From CAYMND01 sp964465065 (GTDB lineage: Bacteria; Acidobacteriota; Aminicenantia; UBA2199): a stretch of DNA of 10,241 nt. A program made the position numbers and the translations under genes. The notes under the pieces were generated by a model. It had not been told where the DNA came from, searched no databases, and saw only the letters and a list, made by a program, of their open reading frames with translations. Of this stretch, positions 1 to 7,934 are shown piece by piece. The DNA lies in contig CAYXHZ010000085.1 of NCBI GenBank assembly GCA_964465065.1, positions 1 to 10,241 of the forward strand, read 5' to 3'. Every line of letters begins with the position of its first letter. Positions within the stretch are counted from its first letter, which is position 1.

Positions 1-1388
1 CCTGTTCCAGAAAACCCGGCGAAGAGTTGCAAAAAATCCTGGCCCAGGAGCACCTGCCCTTCCGGATGACGGCCGCCGCCAACCGGGTCAGCGATGCCGA
101 CGACGGCCAGCTGGTCAGCTTCAGCGACTGCGAGTTCCGTATCAATCCCTCGTTCATGTCGGCCATCAACCCCGTGTTCGAGAAGATGATGGGCGACGGG
201 ATGGGCAAACTGGTCGTACCGGCCAAGGAAGCGGTCTTCCGCTATCAGCCGGGTAAAAAGCTGGAATGGGTCAGCGTCAGCGGCATCGGCATCGATATAG
301 ACGAGACACTGTTTGCCCACATGAGCCCCAAAATCGAGGCCGGCCCCGAACTGTCCATCACCGTCGAGCGCATGGACCTCAAAAATGCCGATTTCAGCCC
401 CTTTCTGGACAAAAAACTGACCGACGGCAAGAAACTGTTCCAGGCGCTGCTGGCCAGCAATAGCAGTTACCAGGCCACCGTGACCGGCCTGCAGGGCAAA
501 GTGACCGCCGGCAAAAAAGCCGACAGCTCCAAGGGCCAATTCGTTTTCGCCGTCGGCAGCATGAGCGTCGCCCAGTCCGTCGCCGCCGAGCTCATCAGTT
601 CCCTGTACTTCCAGACCCCGGGAGACTGGTTGAAGAAGCTGCTCGCCGAAAACGGCGATCTGTTCAAGGTCGACCTGCAACTCCAGAATCTGACCGCGTC
701 CGGCACGATTCCAGCCAAGGCCGGAGAGGTCGAAAAGAGTTTCGCTTTCCGGACCGATTCCCTGGCCATCGGCTACGATCTGGTACCGACCGCCGACAAG
801 AACGCCTTCCAGTTTTCCTCTCAGTCCCGCGTGTCGGGCCTGAAACTGGACCTGCCCCATATGCCGGCCATGTCGCGGATCCTGGACATCAGCAACCTGA
901 GCTCCAGCTTTTCCCTGTCCCCGCTCAGCGAAAAGTTGGTCAGTCTGTACCTCGACCTGACCCGCATGGCCATGCAGGCCGGTCAGAGCGGAGCTCAGGA
1001 CGAGAAAGCCAAACAGGAACTCAACCAGAAGATGATGCCGCTGATCATGGCCATGAGCGGTGAGTTTTTCAACAGCAAACCCGTGCTGAAAACCGCTCTG
1101 GATCCGTTGGATCACGCCTGGACCCGAATTCTCGCCAAGGCGGAATTCTCGCTGCCCTCGATGATGGGACCGGTCGGCAGCGCCGAACTGAACGTCAGCC
1201 GGGCGCCCGAACTGATCGACACCCTGATCCGCGAATTGGCCATGCCGGCCGATAAAGCCAAACAATTCCGCGACTTCGTCGCCAGGTACCTGATCATCGA
1301 TGCCGCCGGCAACGGCCGACTGCTCTTCGAAATGAAGGCGGAGGCCCCCGGCAAGCCCGTCGTCAACGGCATCCCGATACAGAAGTAA
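1..1388 (+). CDS. Conserved-looking hypothetical protein, 3' part (5' end outside window)
   Basis: I do not recognise this protein. The frame is open from base 3 to the TAA at 1386-1388, and no stop separates it from the left edge. The TTG at 27 has no convincing Shine-Dalgarno sequence, so the true start is most likely outside the window. About 460 residues are visible. They are rich in alternating polar/hydrophobic stretches that look like beta strands (for example the segments encoded near 250-300, 640-700 and 780-850), and there are several Met-rich helices around 960-1060. There is no visible membrane segment, catalytic motif or cofactor motif. The C-terminus ends in a short segment containing PVVNGIPIQK. 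The general look (long beta-rich protein ending in a VNG-type strand) recalls YdgA/DUF945-like or AsmA-like envelope proteins, but this is a weak impression. A 108-bp gap separates it from the next gene. Confidence 0.75.
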   Translation, partial: CSRKPGEELQKILAQEHLPFRMTAAANRVSDADDGQLVSFSDCEFRINPSFMSAINPVFEKMMGDGMGKLVVPAKEAVFRYQPGKKLEWVSVSGIGIDIDETLFAHMSPKIEAGPELSITVERMDLKNADFSPFLDKKLTDGKKLFQALLASNSSYQATVTGLQGKVTAGKKADSSKGQFVFAVGSMSVAQSVAAELISSLYFQTPGDWLKKLLAENGDLFKVDLQLQNLTASGTIPAKAGEVEKSFAFRTDSLAIGYDLVPTADKNAFQFSSQSRVSGLKLDLPHMPAMSRILDISNLSSSFSLSPLSEKLVSLYLDLTRMAMQAGQSGAQDEKAKQELNQKMMPLIMAMSGEFFNSKPVLKTALDPLDHAWTRILAKAEFSLPSMMGPVGSAELNVSRAPELIDTLIRELAMPADKAKQFRDFVARYLIIDAAGNGRLLFEMKAEAPGKPVVNGIPIQK

Positions 1389-1409
1389 ACGCTTCATTCA
1401 TGCCGATTC

Positions 1410-1440
1410 TTCCCCCAGGCGGGGAAAATGACAGATTTTT
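1410..1440 (+). terminator. Weak intrinsic-terminator-like hairpin after the first gene
   Basis: A perfect 6-bp stem is formed by TTCCCC (1410-1415) and GGGGAA (1421-1426) with a 5-nt loop. A run of five T lies at 1436-1440, but it is about 10 nt past the stem, which is too far for a classic rho-independent terminator. The position, 22 bp after the stop codon and before the regulatory sites of the next operon, is right for a terminator. The structure itself is weak. Confidence 0.3.
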
Positions 1441-1451
1441 GACACGGCAGC

Positions 1452-1478
1452 TCAAGTTTTTGGCAGGGCGGTCGAAAT
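1452..1478 (+). promoter_or_regulatory. Candidate sigma-28 (FliA-type) promoter upstream of the 74-residue ORF
   Basis: TCAAGTTT (1452-1459), an 11-nt spacer and GTCGAAAT (1471-1478) match the FliA consensus TAAAGTTT-N11-GCCGATAA at 12 of 16 positions with exact spacing. The -35 half is strong (7/8) and the -10 half is weak (5/8). Transcription would begin at about 1485, leaving a leader of only about 12 nt that starts at the Shine-Dalgarno sequence (GGAG, 1486-1489). The same bases also give a poor sigma-54-like match that lacks the -12 GC. The call rests on sequence similarity only. Confidence 0.35.
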
Positions 1479-1496
1479 AAGAACCGGAGTGCTGCA

Positions 1497-1721
1497 ATGA
1501 AATTGGATGAGATCGCCCTGCAAAACGTTCTGAAAGCGTACGGAAGCGAACTCAAGCCGATCCGTTCAGAAAAGAAAGCGCATAAACCCGATATATCGAC
1601 CAAACTTGACAATCTATCGCCGGAAAAACTGGAAGAATTGAAGATCAGCCAATACGACCAGAACGGTCGGGTAAAAGAAAACGACGACAAAAAACAACAG
1701 CTGATCGATTTTTTCGAATAA
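1497..1721 (+). CDS. Small hypothetical protein (74 aa), possibly flagellar-regulon associated
   Basis: The ATG at 1497 is preceded by GGAG at 1486-1489 with 7-nt spacing, so the start is well supported. The product is small, highly charged and soluble, with no signal peptide or membrane segment. An N-terminal amphipathic helix contains NVLKAYGSEL. A polar middle follows, with a helix containing LSPEKLEELK, and then a Lys/Asp-rich C-terminal helix ending in LIDFFE. The NVLKAYG-type start faintly recalls small FlgM-associated proteins of sulfate-reducing and related deltaproteobacteria (the DVU0524 type). I am not sure of that, and it lacks a recognisable FlgM sigma-28-binding region. It lies 37 bp upstream of the REC-like/GAF/HisKA gene on the same strand, so it may be the first gene of the regulatory operon or a separate short unit. 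A candidate sigma-28 promoter precedes it. Confidence 0.65.
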   Translation: MKLDEIALQNVLKAYGSELKPIRSEKKAHKPDISTKLDNLSPEKLEELKISQYDQNGRVKENDDKKQQLIDFFE

Positions 1722-1722
1722 C

Positions 1723-1738
1723 TGGCAGCTCTTTTGCT
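1723..1738 (+). promoter_or_regulatory. Candidate sigma-54 promoter within the operon, upstream of the REC-like/GAF/HisKA gene
   Basis: TGGCAGCTCTTTTGCT matches the sigma-54 consensus TGGCACG-N4-TTGCW at 10 of 12 defined positions. It includes the invariant GG (1724-1725) and GC (1736-1737) with the required 10-bp spacing. It starts 2 bp after the stop codon of the 74-residue ORF. The predicted start is near 1749, about 10 nt before the ATG at 1759, so the leader would begin at the GGAG ribosome binding site. The operon's last gene encodes a sigma-54 activator, so self-activation of the downstream four genes is plausible. The short leader is the main argument against it. Confidence 0.5.
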
Positions 1739-1758
1739 AACATTTCCCGGAGCCAAAC

Positions 1759-2901
1759 ATGACAGCATTGAGCTTGATCAGTTGCGACAACGCGTTCATC
1801 CAACGGATTCAACAGGCATTTCCGGGCCTGCGCATCGCGGTCTACCCGTCTTTGCCCAGGCGTATCGCCCGGGAAAACGACCATTTTTTCCTGCTGGACA
1901 CGGAAAATCTGCCCGAAGCGGAGATCAGCGGAGTCATAACCCGGCTCAAACGCCGCAAATGTCCGCTGATTCTGGCGGCCCGTCCCGACACCTGCGCCCG
2001 CAGCGTTCTGCTCTGGACCCAGCGTGGAGCGCTGACCGTCCTGTTCAAATCGCAGGACAGTCGGGAGATCCGTGCCGAATGGCGCCGTCTGCGCAGCCAT
2101 TACAAAGCTGTGCAGGAGCTCAAGGAAGTGGTCATCAACGAACCGCGTTTCGCCGATTTCATCGAGATGATCGGCGGCCTGACCACAGACAACGACATCG
2201 GCCGCAACATGAACCATCTGCTGTTCACCCTGAAGAAAACCTTCCACTTCGACAGCGTCGCCCTGTACATCACCGTCGAAAAACTGCTGAAAAAGAAAAT
2301 CGAACTGGGCAAGACCAGTACCCAGATTTTCCCCGAAACCCTGAGTTCACGGCAGACCGCCAGGATCAAGCTGTACCGCCAGCCCATCCAGAAAGGGCCG
2401 GACAAGCGCCGGGAATCCCAGATCCCCTTCCCCGCCGGTTGCTGGTTCACGCCGCTCTACACCGACAACCGCTTCATCGGGCTGATCGTCGCCCATCAGA
2501 TCAACGAGATCAGCGCCAACACCGCCGACCGCATGCTGCTGGAGGCCTTCGCCCGGCAAGCTTCGCTGGCCCTGGAAAACGCCCGTTTGTACCGCGATGT
2601 GCTCCTGGCCCAGGAACGGCTGGTCTCCGAAGAGAAAAAGGCCCTGCTCGGGCAGATGGCCATCAGCCTCAACCACGAGATCAACAACCCGCTCAGCATC
2701 ATTTCGATGGAGGCACAGCTCCTGCAAAAGCACATCGTCGGCCGGGAAGACCAGATCGACCACCGCCTGAGCAATATCGAAAACAACATCGAACGGATCA
2801 GAAAAATTCTGGAAAAGATATCATCATTGGAGTTGGAGGCGGCCGATATCGTCGATTACCTGAACGGACAGCAAATGATCGACCTGCATCATGGCAATTA
2901 G
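1759..2901 (+). CDS. REC-like/GAF/HisKA protein lacking the histidine-kinase ATPase domain
   Basis: The start ATG at 1759 has GGAG at 1749-1752 with 6-nt spacing. The 380-residue product has three parts. Residues 4-110 resemble a receiver fold, with D10 after the first strand, D48 in LLDTEN at the expected phospho-acceptor place and K97 in VLFKSQD at the expected lysine place. Residues 130-280 look like a GAF domain, ending in the ARQASLALENARLYRD helix typical of GAF-to-kinase linkers. Residues 290-360 form a HisKA dimerisation/phospho-acceptor hairpin with the H-box SLNHEINNPLSII and phospho-acceptor H306. The protein ends about 20 residues after this hairpin, and no N, G1, F or G2 box follows. 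The TAG stop lies inside the start region of the next gene (11-bp overlap), so the short form looks natural rather than frameshifted. No membrane segment is seen. It could be a phosphotransfer partner or dimerisation modulator of the kinase encoded two genes downstream. Confidence 0.85.
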   Translation: MTALSLISCDNAFIQRIQQAFPGLRIAVYPSLPRRIARENDHFFLLDTENLPEAEISGVITRLKRRKCPLILAARPDTCARSVLLWTQRGALTVLFKSQDSREIRAEWRRLRSHYKAVQELKEVVINEPRFADFIEMIGGLTTDNDIGRNMNHLLFTLKKTFHFDSVALYITVEKLLKKKIELGKTSTQIFPETLSSRQTARIKLYRQPIQKGPDKRRESQIPFPAGCWFTPLYTDNRFIGLIVAHQINEISANTADRMLLEAFARQASLALENARLYRDVLLAQERLVSEEKKALLGQMAISLNHEINNPLSIISMEAQLLQKHIVGREDQIDHRLSNIENNIERIRKILEKISSLELEAADIVDYLNGQQMIDLHHGN

Positions 2902-4765
2902 AAAACTCCTGCTGACGCTTTGCCTGCTCGCCGGCCTGTGGGGCCGGTCCGACCCGCTGCAGACCGTCCAGGAACTCTACCAGCGCCGGGCCATGAGCGA
3001 ACTGATTCCGGCGGCCCAGGCCCTGCTGGACAACCCGGCCGTCAGTCTGGCCGACAAGAGCCGCTTGCGTCTATACCTGGGCGAAGCCTTCCGCTCGCTC
3101 CACAAGCCGCAGGAAGCGATCCTCCACCTGCTGGAGGTCGAACGCACCGATCCGCAATCCCCCCTACGTCTCGACGCCTACCTCCAGCTGCAGGAATTGT
3201 ACCGAGGCGATCCGCTTCGTTACCAGTCATGCCTCGAAAAAATCTTCACCGGCTTCCCGAAAACGGACCCGGCCGTGGCGGCGGGCAAAGAACTGGCCGG
3301 CATCCTCATCCAGTCCAAGACCTACACCAAGGCCATCGAGGTTTTGGAAACGCTCTTCAAACTCTGGAAGGTCGAAGACGGGCAGGGGATTCTGCAGATG
3401 CAGCTGGCCATCGCCCACGCCGGGCTGCGGGACTACATCGAGGCCGCCGATTACCTGGACGTCATCGAAAAGCGGCACCGCGCGCTGCTGATACAAAACC
3501 CGGCATTCACGCTGACCGCCGCCAGCATCCATTACAACACCCAGCAATTCGAACCGGCCACCGCCCTGCTCACCCAGCTGATCAACGTCCACCCCGATTT
3601 CCCTCAGCTGCTGGATGCTGCCATGTTGCTGGCTCAGAGTCTGGACCGCAGTAAAAATCCCTACCTGGCTGCGGTCACGCTGATCCAGGCCCTGCGTCGC
3701 CGTTCGCCCGGCGGGCAGCGCCACGACCTGCTGCTGCTGCTGGGCCAGCTGCTCAGCCAACTGCCGGTCGAGGACCGGGAACAACTGGCCCGAAACTACC
3801 CGACCCTGAGCGATTCGGATAAACTGCTCAGGCAGGTGTACGCCAACGCCCAGGACATCAACCTCAAGCGTCAGGCCAACCAGATTCTGGCCCGGGACCT
3901 GCGCAACCGCCAGCTGCCCGATCAGGCCAGCGCCCTCTACCTGGATTACCTGAGCAAGAACCGGGAAACAACCGTCATCAAGCAACTGCGCGAATGCCTC
4001 GACGAGTGGCTGGCTCTGATCGCCGCCAATCGGGATAACGAATCGTTACGCAGGTTCTGGCAGAGTTTTCACAACAGGAAGAGCTTTCTGTCGGGCAGCA
4101 ACCTGATCAACCTGGCCCGCCTGCTGATCCAGAACGAGGAGTTTTTCCCGGCCGCCCTGGAAGTGCTGGCCCATATCCGGCGCTATAAAATGTACCGGCC
4201 CCACTGGCCCGAGGCTCAGGAACATATGATCGACATTCTCATCAAAACACAGCGCTGGGAAGAGGCCGAACAGGAACTGGCCAAGGCCAAGGACCGGGTT
4301 CACGGCGAATCCCGTTTCCGCTGGTTCGCCTGGCGGTTGGCCAAACGCTCCAAGGCCGGAGGGGTATCCGAAAGCATCCTGCTCAGCGCGCTGCCATCCT
4401 TCGACCCCAAGGACCGGACCTCTTGGGACCTTCACCTGGCCGCTGTCGACAAACTGATAGATAAAAAGGAATATGGTTTTGCGTTCAACCGCCTGCAGAA
4501 TATGGCCGGTCAGACCGATATTGCAACGGATATGCACCTTGAACTGACCCGGCGTTTCGCCCTGCTGGCCTTTCACCGGGGCGAGCTGGAAACCGCCCTG
4601 CAACTGTACCGGGAACTGGCGGCCAGCCCCAAGGAAGAGCCCTGGGCCCTGTTCCGGCAGGTTTCCATCCTCCGGCTGCTGAACCGGCAGGAGGAGGCCC
4701 GGCTGACAGCCGAGTCATTGAAAAGCCGCCACCCCGAATCCTATTGGAGCCGGCAGATCCCATGA
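2891..4765 (+). CDS. TPR-repeat protein with N-terminal signal or anchor segment
   Basis: The 624-residue product begins with two basic residues and a hydrophobic run (residues 4-17, RKLLLTLCLLAGLW), which reads as a signal peptide or short anchor. There is a Cys at 11, but LTLC is a poor lipobox. The rest is almost wholly helical, with degenerate tetratricopeptide-type helix pairs, clearest around residues 56-85, 138-158, 205-235, 440-470 and 550-612. Typical TPR spacing of small and large residues appears in AEQELAKAKDR-like and ALQLYRELAASP-like segments. TPR arrays act as protein-binding scaffolds, and no enzymatic motif is visible. The ATG at 2891 overlaps the end of the preceding gene by 11 bp and lacks its own Shine-Dalgarno sequence, so it is probably translationally coupled. 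Its TGA overlaps the ATG of the kinase gene. Its position between two signalling genes suggests that it scaffolds or feeds a signal to the kinase, for example from an envelope or flagellar structure. Confidence 0.85.
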   Translation: MAIRKLLLTLCLLAGLWGRSDPLQTVQELYQRRAMSELIPAAQALLDNPAVSLADKSRLRLYLGEAFRSLHKPQEAILHLLEVERTDPQSPLRLDAYLQLQELYRGDPLRYQSCLEKIFTGFPKTDPAVAAGKELAGILIQSKTYTKAIEVLETLFKLWKVEDGQGILQMQLAIAHAGLRDYIEAADYLDVIEKRHRALLIQNPAFTLTAASIHYNTQQFEPATALLTQLINVHPDFPQLLDAAMLLAQSLDRSKNPYLAAVTLIQALRRRSPGGQRHDLLLLLGQLLSQLPVEDREQLARNYPTLSDSDKLLRQVYANAQDINLKRQANQILARDLRNRQLPDQASALYLDYLSKNRETTVIKQLRECLDEWLALIAANRDNESLRRFWQSFHNRKSFLSGSNLINLARLLIQNEEFFPAALEVLAHIRRYKMYRPHWPEAQEHMIDILIKTQRWEEAEQELAKAKDRVHGESRFRWFAWRLAKRSKAGGVSESILLSALPSFDPKDRTSWDLHLAAVDKLIDKKEYGFAFNRLQNMAGQTDIATDMHLELTRRFALLAFHRGELETALQLYRELAASPKEEPWALFRQVSILRLLNRQEEARLTAESLKSRHPESYWSRQIP

Positions 4766-5883
4766 CCAATGAACAGGCCGATTTGCTGCTGCTGCGCCAG
4801 ACCTTCCAGGAATTCATCGCCACTTCGTCCGAGCTGGAAGGCGCCTACAAGCGTCTCAAGGAAGAATCGCAGAACCTGTCGGCCTATCTGGGCAGCATTC
4901 TGGAAAACATGGAAGACGCCATCGTGGTCATCACCGGCCGCAATTCGGCCGTGCTCTGGAACAGCCCGGCGCAACGTTTCCTGCCCGGACTGGGCGATGC
5001 GACTCCGCCCTTGGCCCTGGGCAAAGCCCTCAGCGGCGCGCCAGCGGCCATCCGTTCCTTCATCCAGGGCGACGTCGACCATCTCGAGACCACCGTCACC
5101 ATCCAGAAAAACGTCATGGAGATCGCCCTGAACCGCCGGCCTTTCTTTTCCACTCAGAAAAAACTGCTGGGACGATTGCTGATCATCCACGACCAAACCG
5201 AGATCAAACGGCTGGAACGACGCAGCCGCCAGGAGGATCGTCTGCGGGTGATGGGCGAACTGGCCGCCGAAATGGCCCACGAGATCCGCAACCCGCTGGG
5301 CAGCATCGAGCTGATGGTTTCCCTGCTGGAGCAGGACTTCCCGCCCGGCAGCCCCAGTCAGGCTCTGGCCGGCCGCTTGCGCGGCGCGGTGCAGAGCATG
5401 AACCGGACTGTCAGCAACGTCCTCCTCTATACCCGGGAGATCCAGCTCAAAAAGAAACCGGTACGACTGGAGCAGCTGATCAGTCAGGCCGAAACCGCCA
5501 TACTGGCCCATATCTCCCGTCAGGAACTCACCGTTTCACGCTCTCTGCCCGACACCACCTTGAGCCTGGACGTCGAACTGATGCAACAGGCACTGGCCAA
5601 CCTCCTGCTCAACGCCGCCCAGGCCAGTCCACGGCAAGGCACCATCGCCATCCGCGGGGAAAGAGTCGGCGACAAGCTGCAACTGACCATCAGCGATCAG
5701 GGCCCGGGCATCAGCGACCCGGTTAGAGCCAAGCTGTTCACGCCTTTTTTCACCACCAAGAATTCGGGAACGGGTCTGGGCCTGGCCATGGTCAAACGGG
5801 TTCTCGAAGCCCACAACGGCGACATCGATTGCCTGGCCAACAACCCGGGAGCGACCTTTCAGATCCGCTTGCCGCTAGGGTGA
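4762..5883 (+). CDS. Soluble PAS-domain sensor histidine kinase (FleS/FlrB-like)
   Basis: I chose the ATG at 4762 because it overlaps the upstream TGA in an ATGA junction. A TTG at 4744 would add six residues but has no support. The product is 373 residues. Residues 5-42 are a probable coiled coil, 42-145 a PAS-like sensor domain, and 160-228 HisKA with the H-box MAHEIRNPLGSIEL and phospho-acceptor H173. The HATPase domain spans about 270-370, with N-box N284 (ANLLLNAAQAS), G1 DQGPGIS (312-318), F-box LFTPFFTTK and G2 GTGLGLAMVK (336-345). All catalytic boxes are intact. There is no membrane segment, so it should sense a cytoplasmic cue. The combination of coiled coil, PAS and kinase without a transmembrane region, directly upstream of an NtrC-type regulator, is the organisation of FleS/FlrB, which control flagellar genes. 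The likely substrate is the regulator starting 3 bp downstream, and possibly also the kinase-domain-less protein two genes upstream. Confidence 0.93.
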   Translation: MTNEQADLLLLRQTFQEFIATSSELEGAYKRLKEESQNLSAYLGSILENMEDAIVVITGRNSAVLWNSPAQRFLPGLGDATPPLALGKALSGAPAAIRSFIQGDVDHLETTVTIQKNVMEIALNRRPFFSTQKKLLGRLLIIHDQTEIKRLERRSRQEDRLRVMGELAAEMAHEIRNPLGSIELMVSLLEQDFPPGSPSQALAGRLRGAVQSMNRTVSNVLLYTREIQLKKKPVRLEQLISQAETAILAHISRQELTVSRSLPDTTLSLDVELMQQALANLLLNAAQASPRQGTIAIRGERVGDKLQLTISDQGPGISDPVRAKLFTPFFTTKNSGTGLGLAMVKRVLEAHNGDIDCLANNPGATFQIRLPLG

Positions 5884-5886
5884 ACC

Positions 5887-7224
<1,338 letters not shown>

Positions 7225-7261
7225 GGAAGCGGTCCGCTCGGAAAGCTTTTGACTGGAAAGT

Positions 7262-7834
7262 TCAAGCCTGAACGTCGAGGTAACGCCCCGCCTGGGGCGC
7301 TTCGGCTTCGTCGGCCTGGACCGGAACAGGCTGTACCCCGGCAGCCTGCGACTCCTTGAGCAGGTCCAGCCGGGCCTGGGCGGCCATTTGCCGCGCTTGC
7401 GCGGCGACCTTGCGATCCTGGGCGCTGGGATCGGCCGGGGCCAGGGCGGCCCGTTCGATCCGTTGCGCTTTCTCCAGGGTGGCCCGCGGATCGCCGCGCA
7501 CCGGCGAAGTGTCGATATTCACCTCGCCGCCGACGGCGTACATCACCCCGTCGGGGCCGCGTTTGTATTCGAACTGGGCACCGGATACCGCCAGGCCGGC
7601 CGCCGCCGCCAAGTGCGCCTGTTCGTGCTGCCGCACCTTGCGATCGGTTTTTTTGAGCTCGGCCAGTTCTTTCTGCTCTTCCGGACTGAGTCGGTTCGTA
7701 GCGCCGGTTTCCGCAGCGTCGCTCTGCCGGACCTGAGGTTCTTCGGCCTCGGGTTCGGCTTTGCCGGCAGCGCTGCCCGACCTGCCGCGGAGAGCCGGGT
7801 CGGACCTGACGGAGTAATCGCTTTCGATGCGCAT
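7262..7834 (-). CDS. SprA-related / CJM1_0395-type putative metalloprotease
   Basis: From the ATG at 7834 the product is 190 residues (MRIESDYSVRSD). An in-frame ATG at 7846 would add four residues, and a TTG at 7909 would read through the AT-rich promoter region, so I reject it. Residues 10-48 are a low-complexity Ala/Glu/Ser linker. The conserved core has a zinc-protease-like HEQAH (HExxH, residues 70-74) within VRQHEQAHLAAAAG, then YKRGPDGVMYAVGGEVNID (90-108), and then the DPRATLEKAQRIERAALAPADPSAQDRKVAAQA block. This order is the signature of the SprA-related family, also named for the Campylobacter protein CJM1_0395. Proteolytic activity is predicted from HExxH and, as far as I know, is not generally demonstrated. 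No signal peptide is seen. Neither candidate start has a clear Shine-Dalgarno sequence. It is convergent with the sigma-54 regulator gene, with stops 37 bp apart. Confidence 0.88.
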   Translation of the reverse strand: MRIESDYSVRSDPALRGRSGSAAGKAEPEAEEPQVRQSDAAETGATNRLSPEEQKELAELKKTDRKVRQHEQAHLAAAAGLAVSGAQFEYKRGPDGVMYAVGGEVNIDTSPVRGDPRATLEKAQRIERAALAPADPSAQDRKVAAQARQMAAQARLDLLKESQAAGVQPVPVQADEAEAPQAGRYLDVQA

Positions 7835-7846
7835 GTTTTTTACCAT

Positions 7847-7884
7847 TAATATATCGTCAAAGTACAATAAAAACTGAAGTACAA
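7847..7884 (-). promoter_or_regulatory. AT-rich promoter region of the metalloprotease gene, with direct repeats
   Basis: This stretch is markedly AT-rich compared with the rest of the window. Read on the minus strand, TTCAGTTT (7878-7871), a 12-nt spacer and GACGATAT (7858-7851) match the FliA consensus halves at 6/8 each, with a spacer one base longer than the usual 11. Two copies of the 8-mer AAGTACAA (plus-strand reading, 7860-7867 and 7877-7884) lie 17 bp apart start-to-start and could be an operator. A promoter here would give a very short leader before the ATG at 7834. The sigma class is uncertain. Confidence 0.35.
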
Positions 7885-7934
7885 AATTTTTTAAGGAATG
7901 AGGGATCAAAGCCTCGATGTGACCTTGCCCCCGA

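Noticed and set aside
1439..1444. Perfect sigma-70 -35 box TTGACA
   Set aside because: No acceptable -10 box at 16-18 bp downstream.
1461..1476. Sigma-54-like site TGGCAGG-N4-TCGAA
   Set aside because: The essential -12 GC is replaced by GA. Noted only as an overlap with the better sigma-28-like match.
2780..2901. A frameshift removing the ATPase domain of the REC-like/GAF/HisKA protein
   Set aside because: The other frames downstream encode the TPR protein from its signal segment onward, with no N-box or G-box remnants, so no cryptic ATPase domain is present.
1734..2915. A 393-codon plus-strand frame overlapping the REC-like/GAF/HisKA gene
   Set aside because: Its translation is Pro/Arg/Gln-rich low complexity, while the other frame encodes recognisable GAF and HisKA features with a proper start and Shine-Dalgarno sequence.
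3227..3985. Long minus-strand frame inside the TPR gene
   Set aside because: Shadow frame of a high-GC gene, with a Gln/Gly/Val-rich translation and no motif or ribosome binding site.
7227..7250. Possible terminator between the convergent sigma-54 regulator and metalloprotease genes
   Set aside because: Only a 4-bp AGCG/CGCT stem with a 3-nt loop (7228-7238) and a distant run of four T. Too weak to call.
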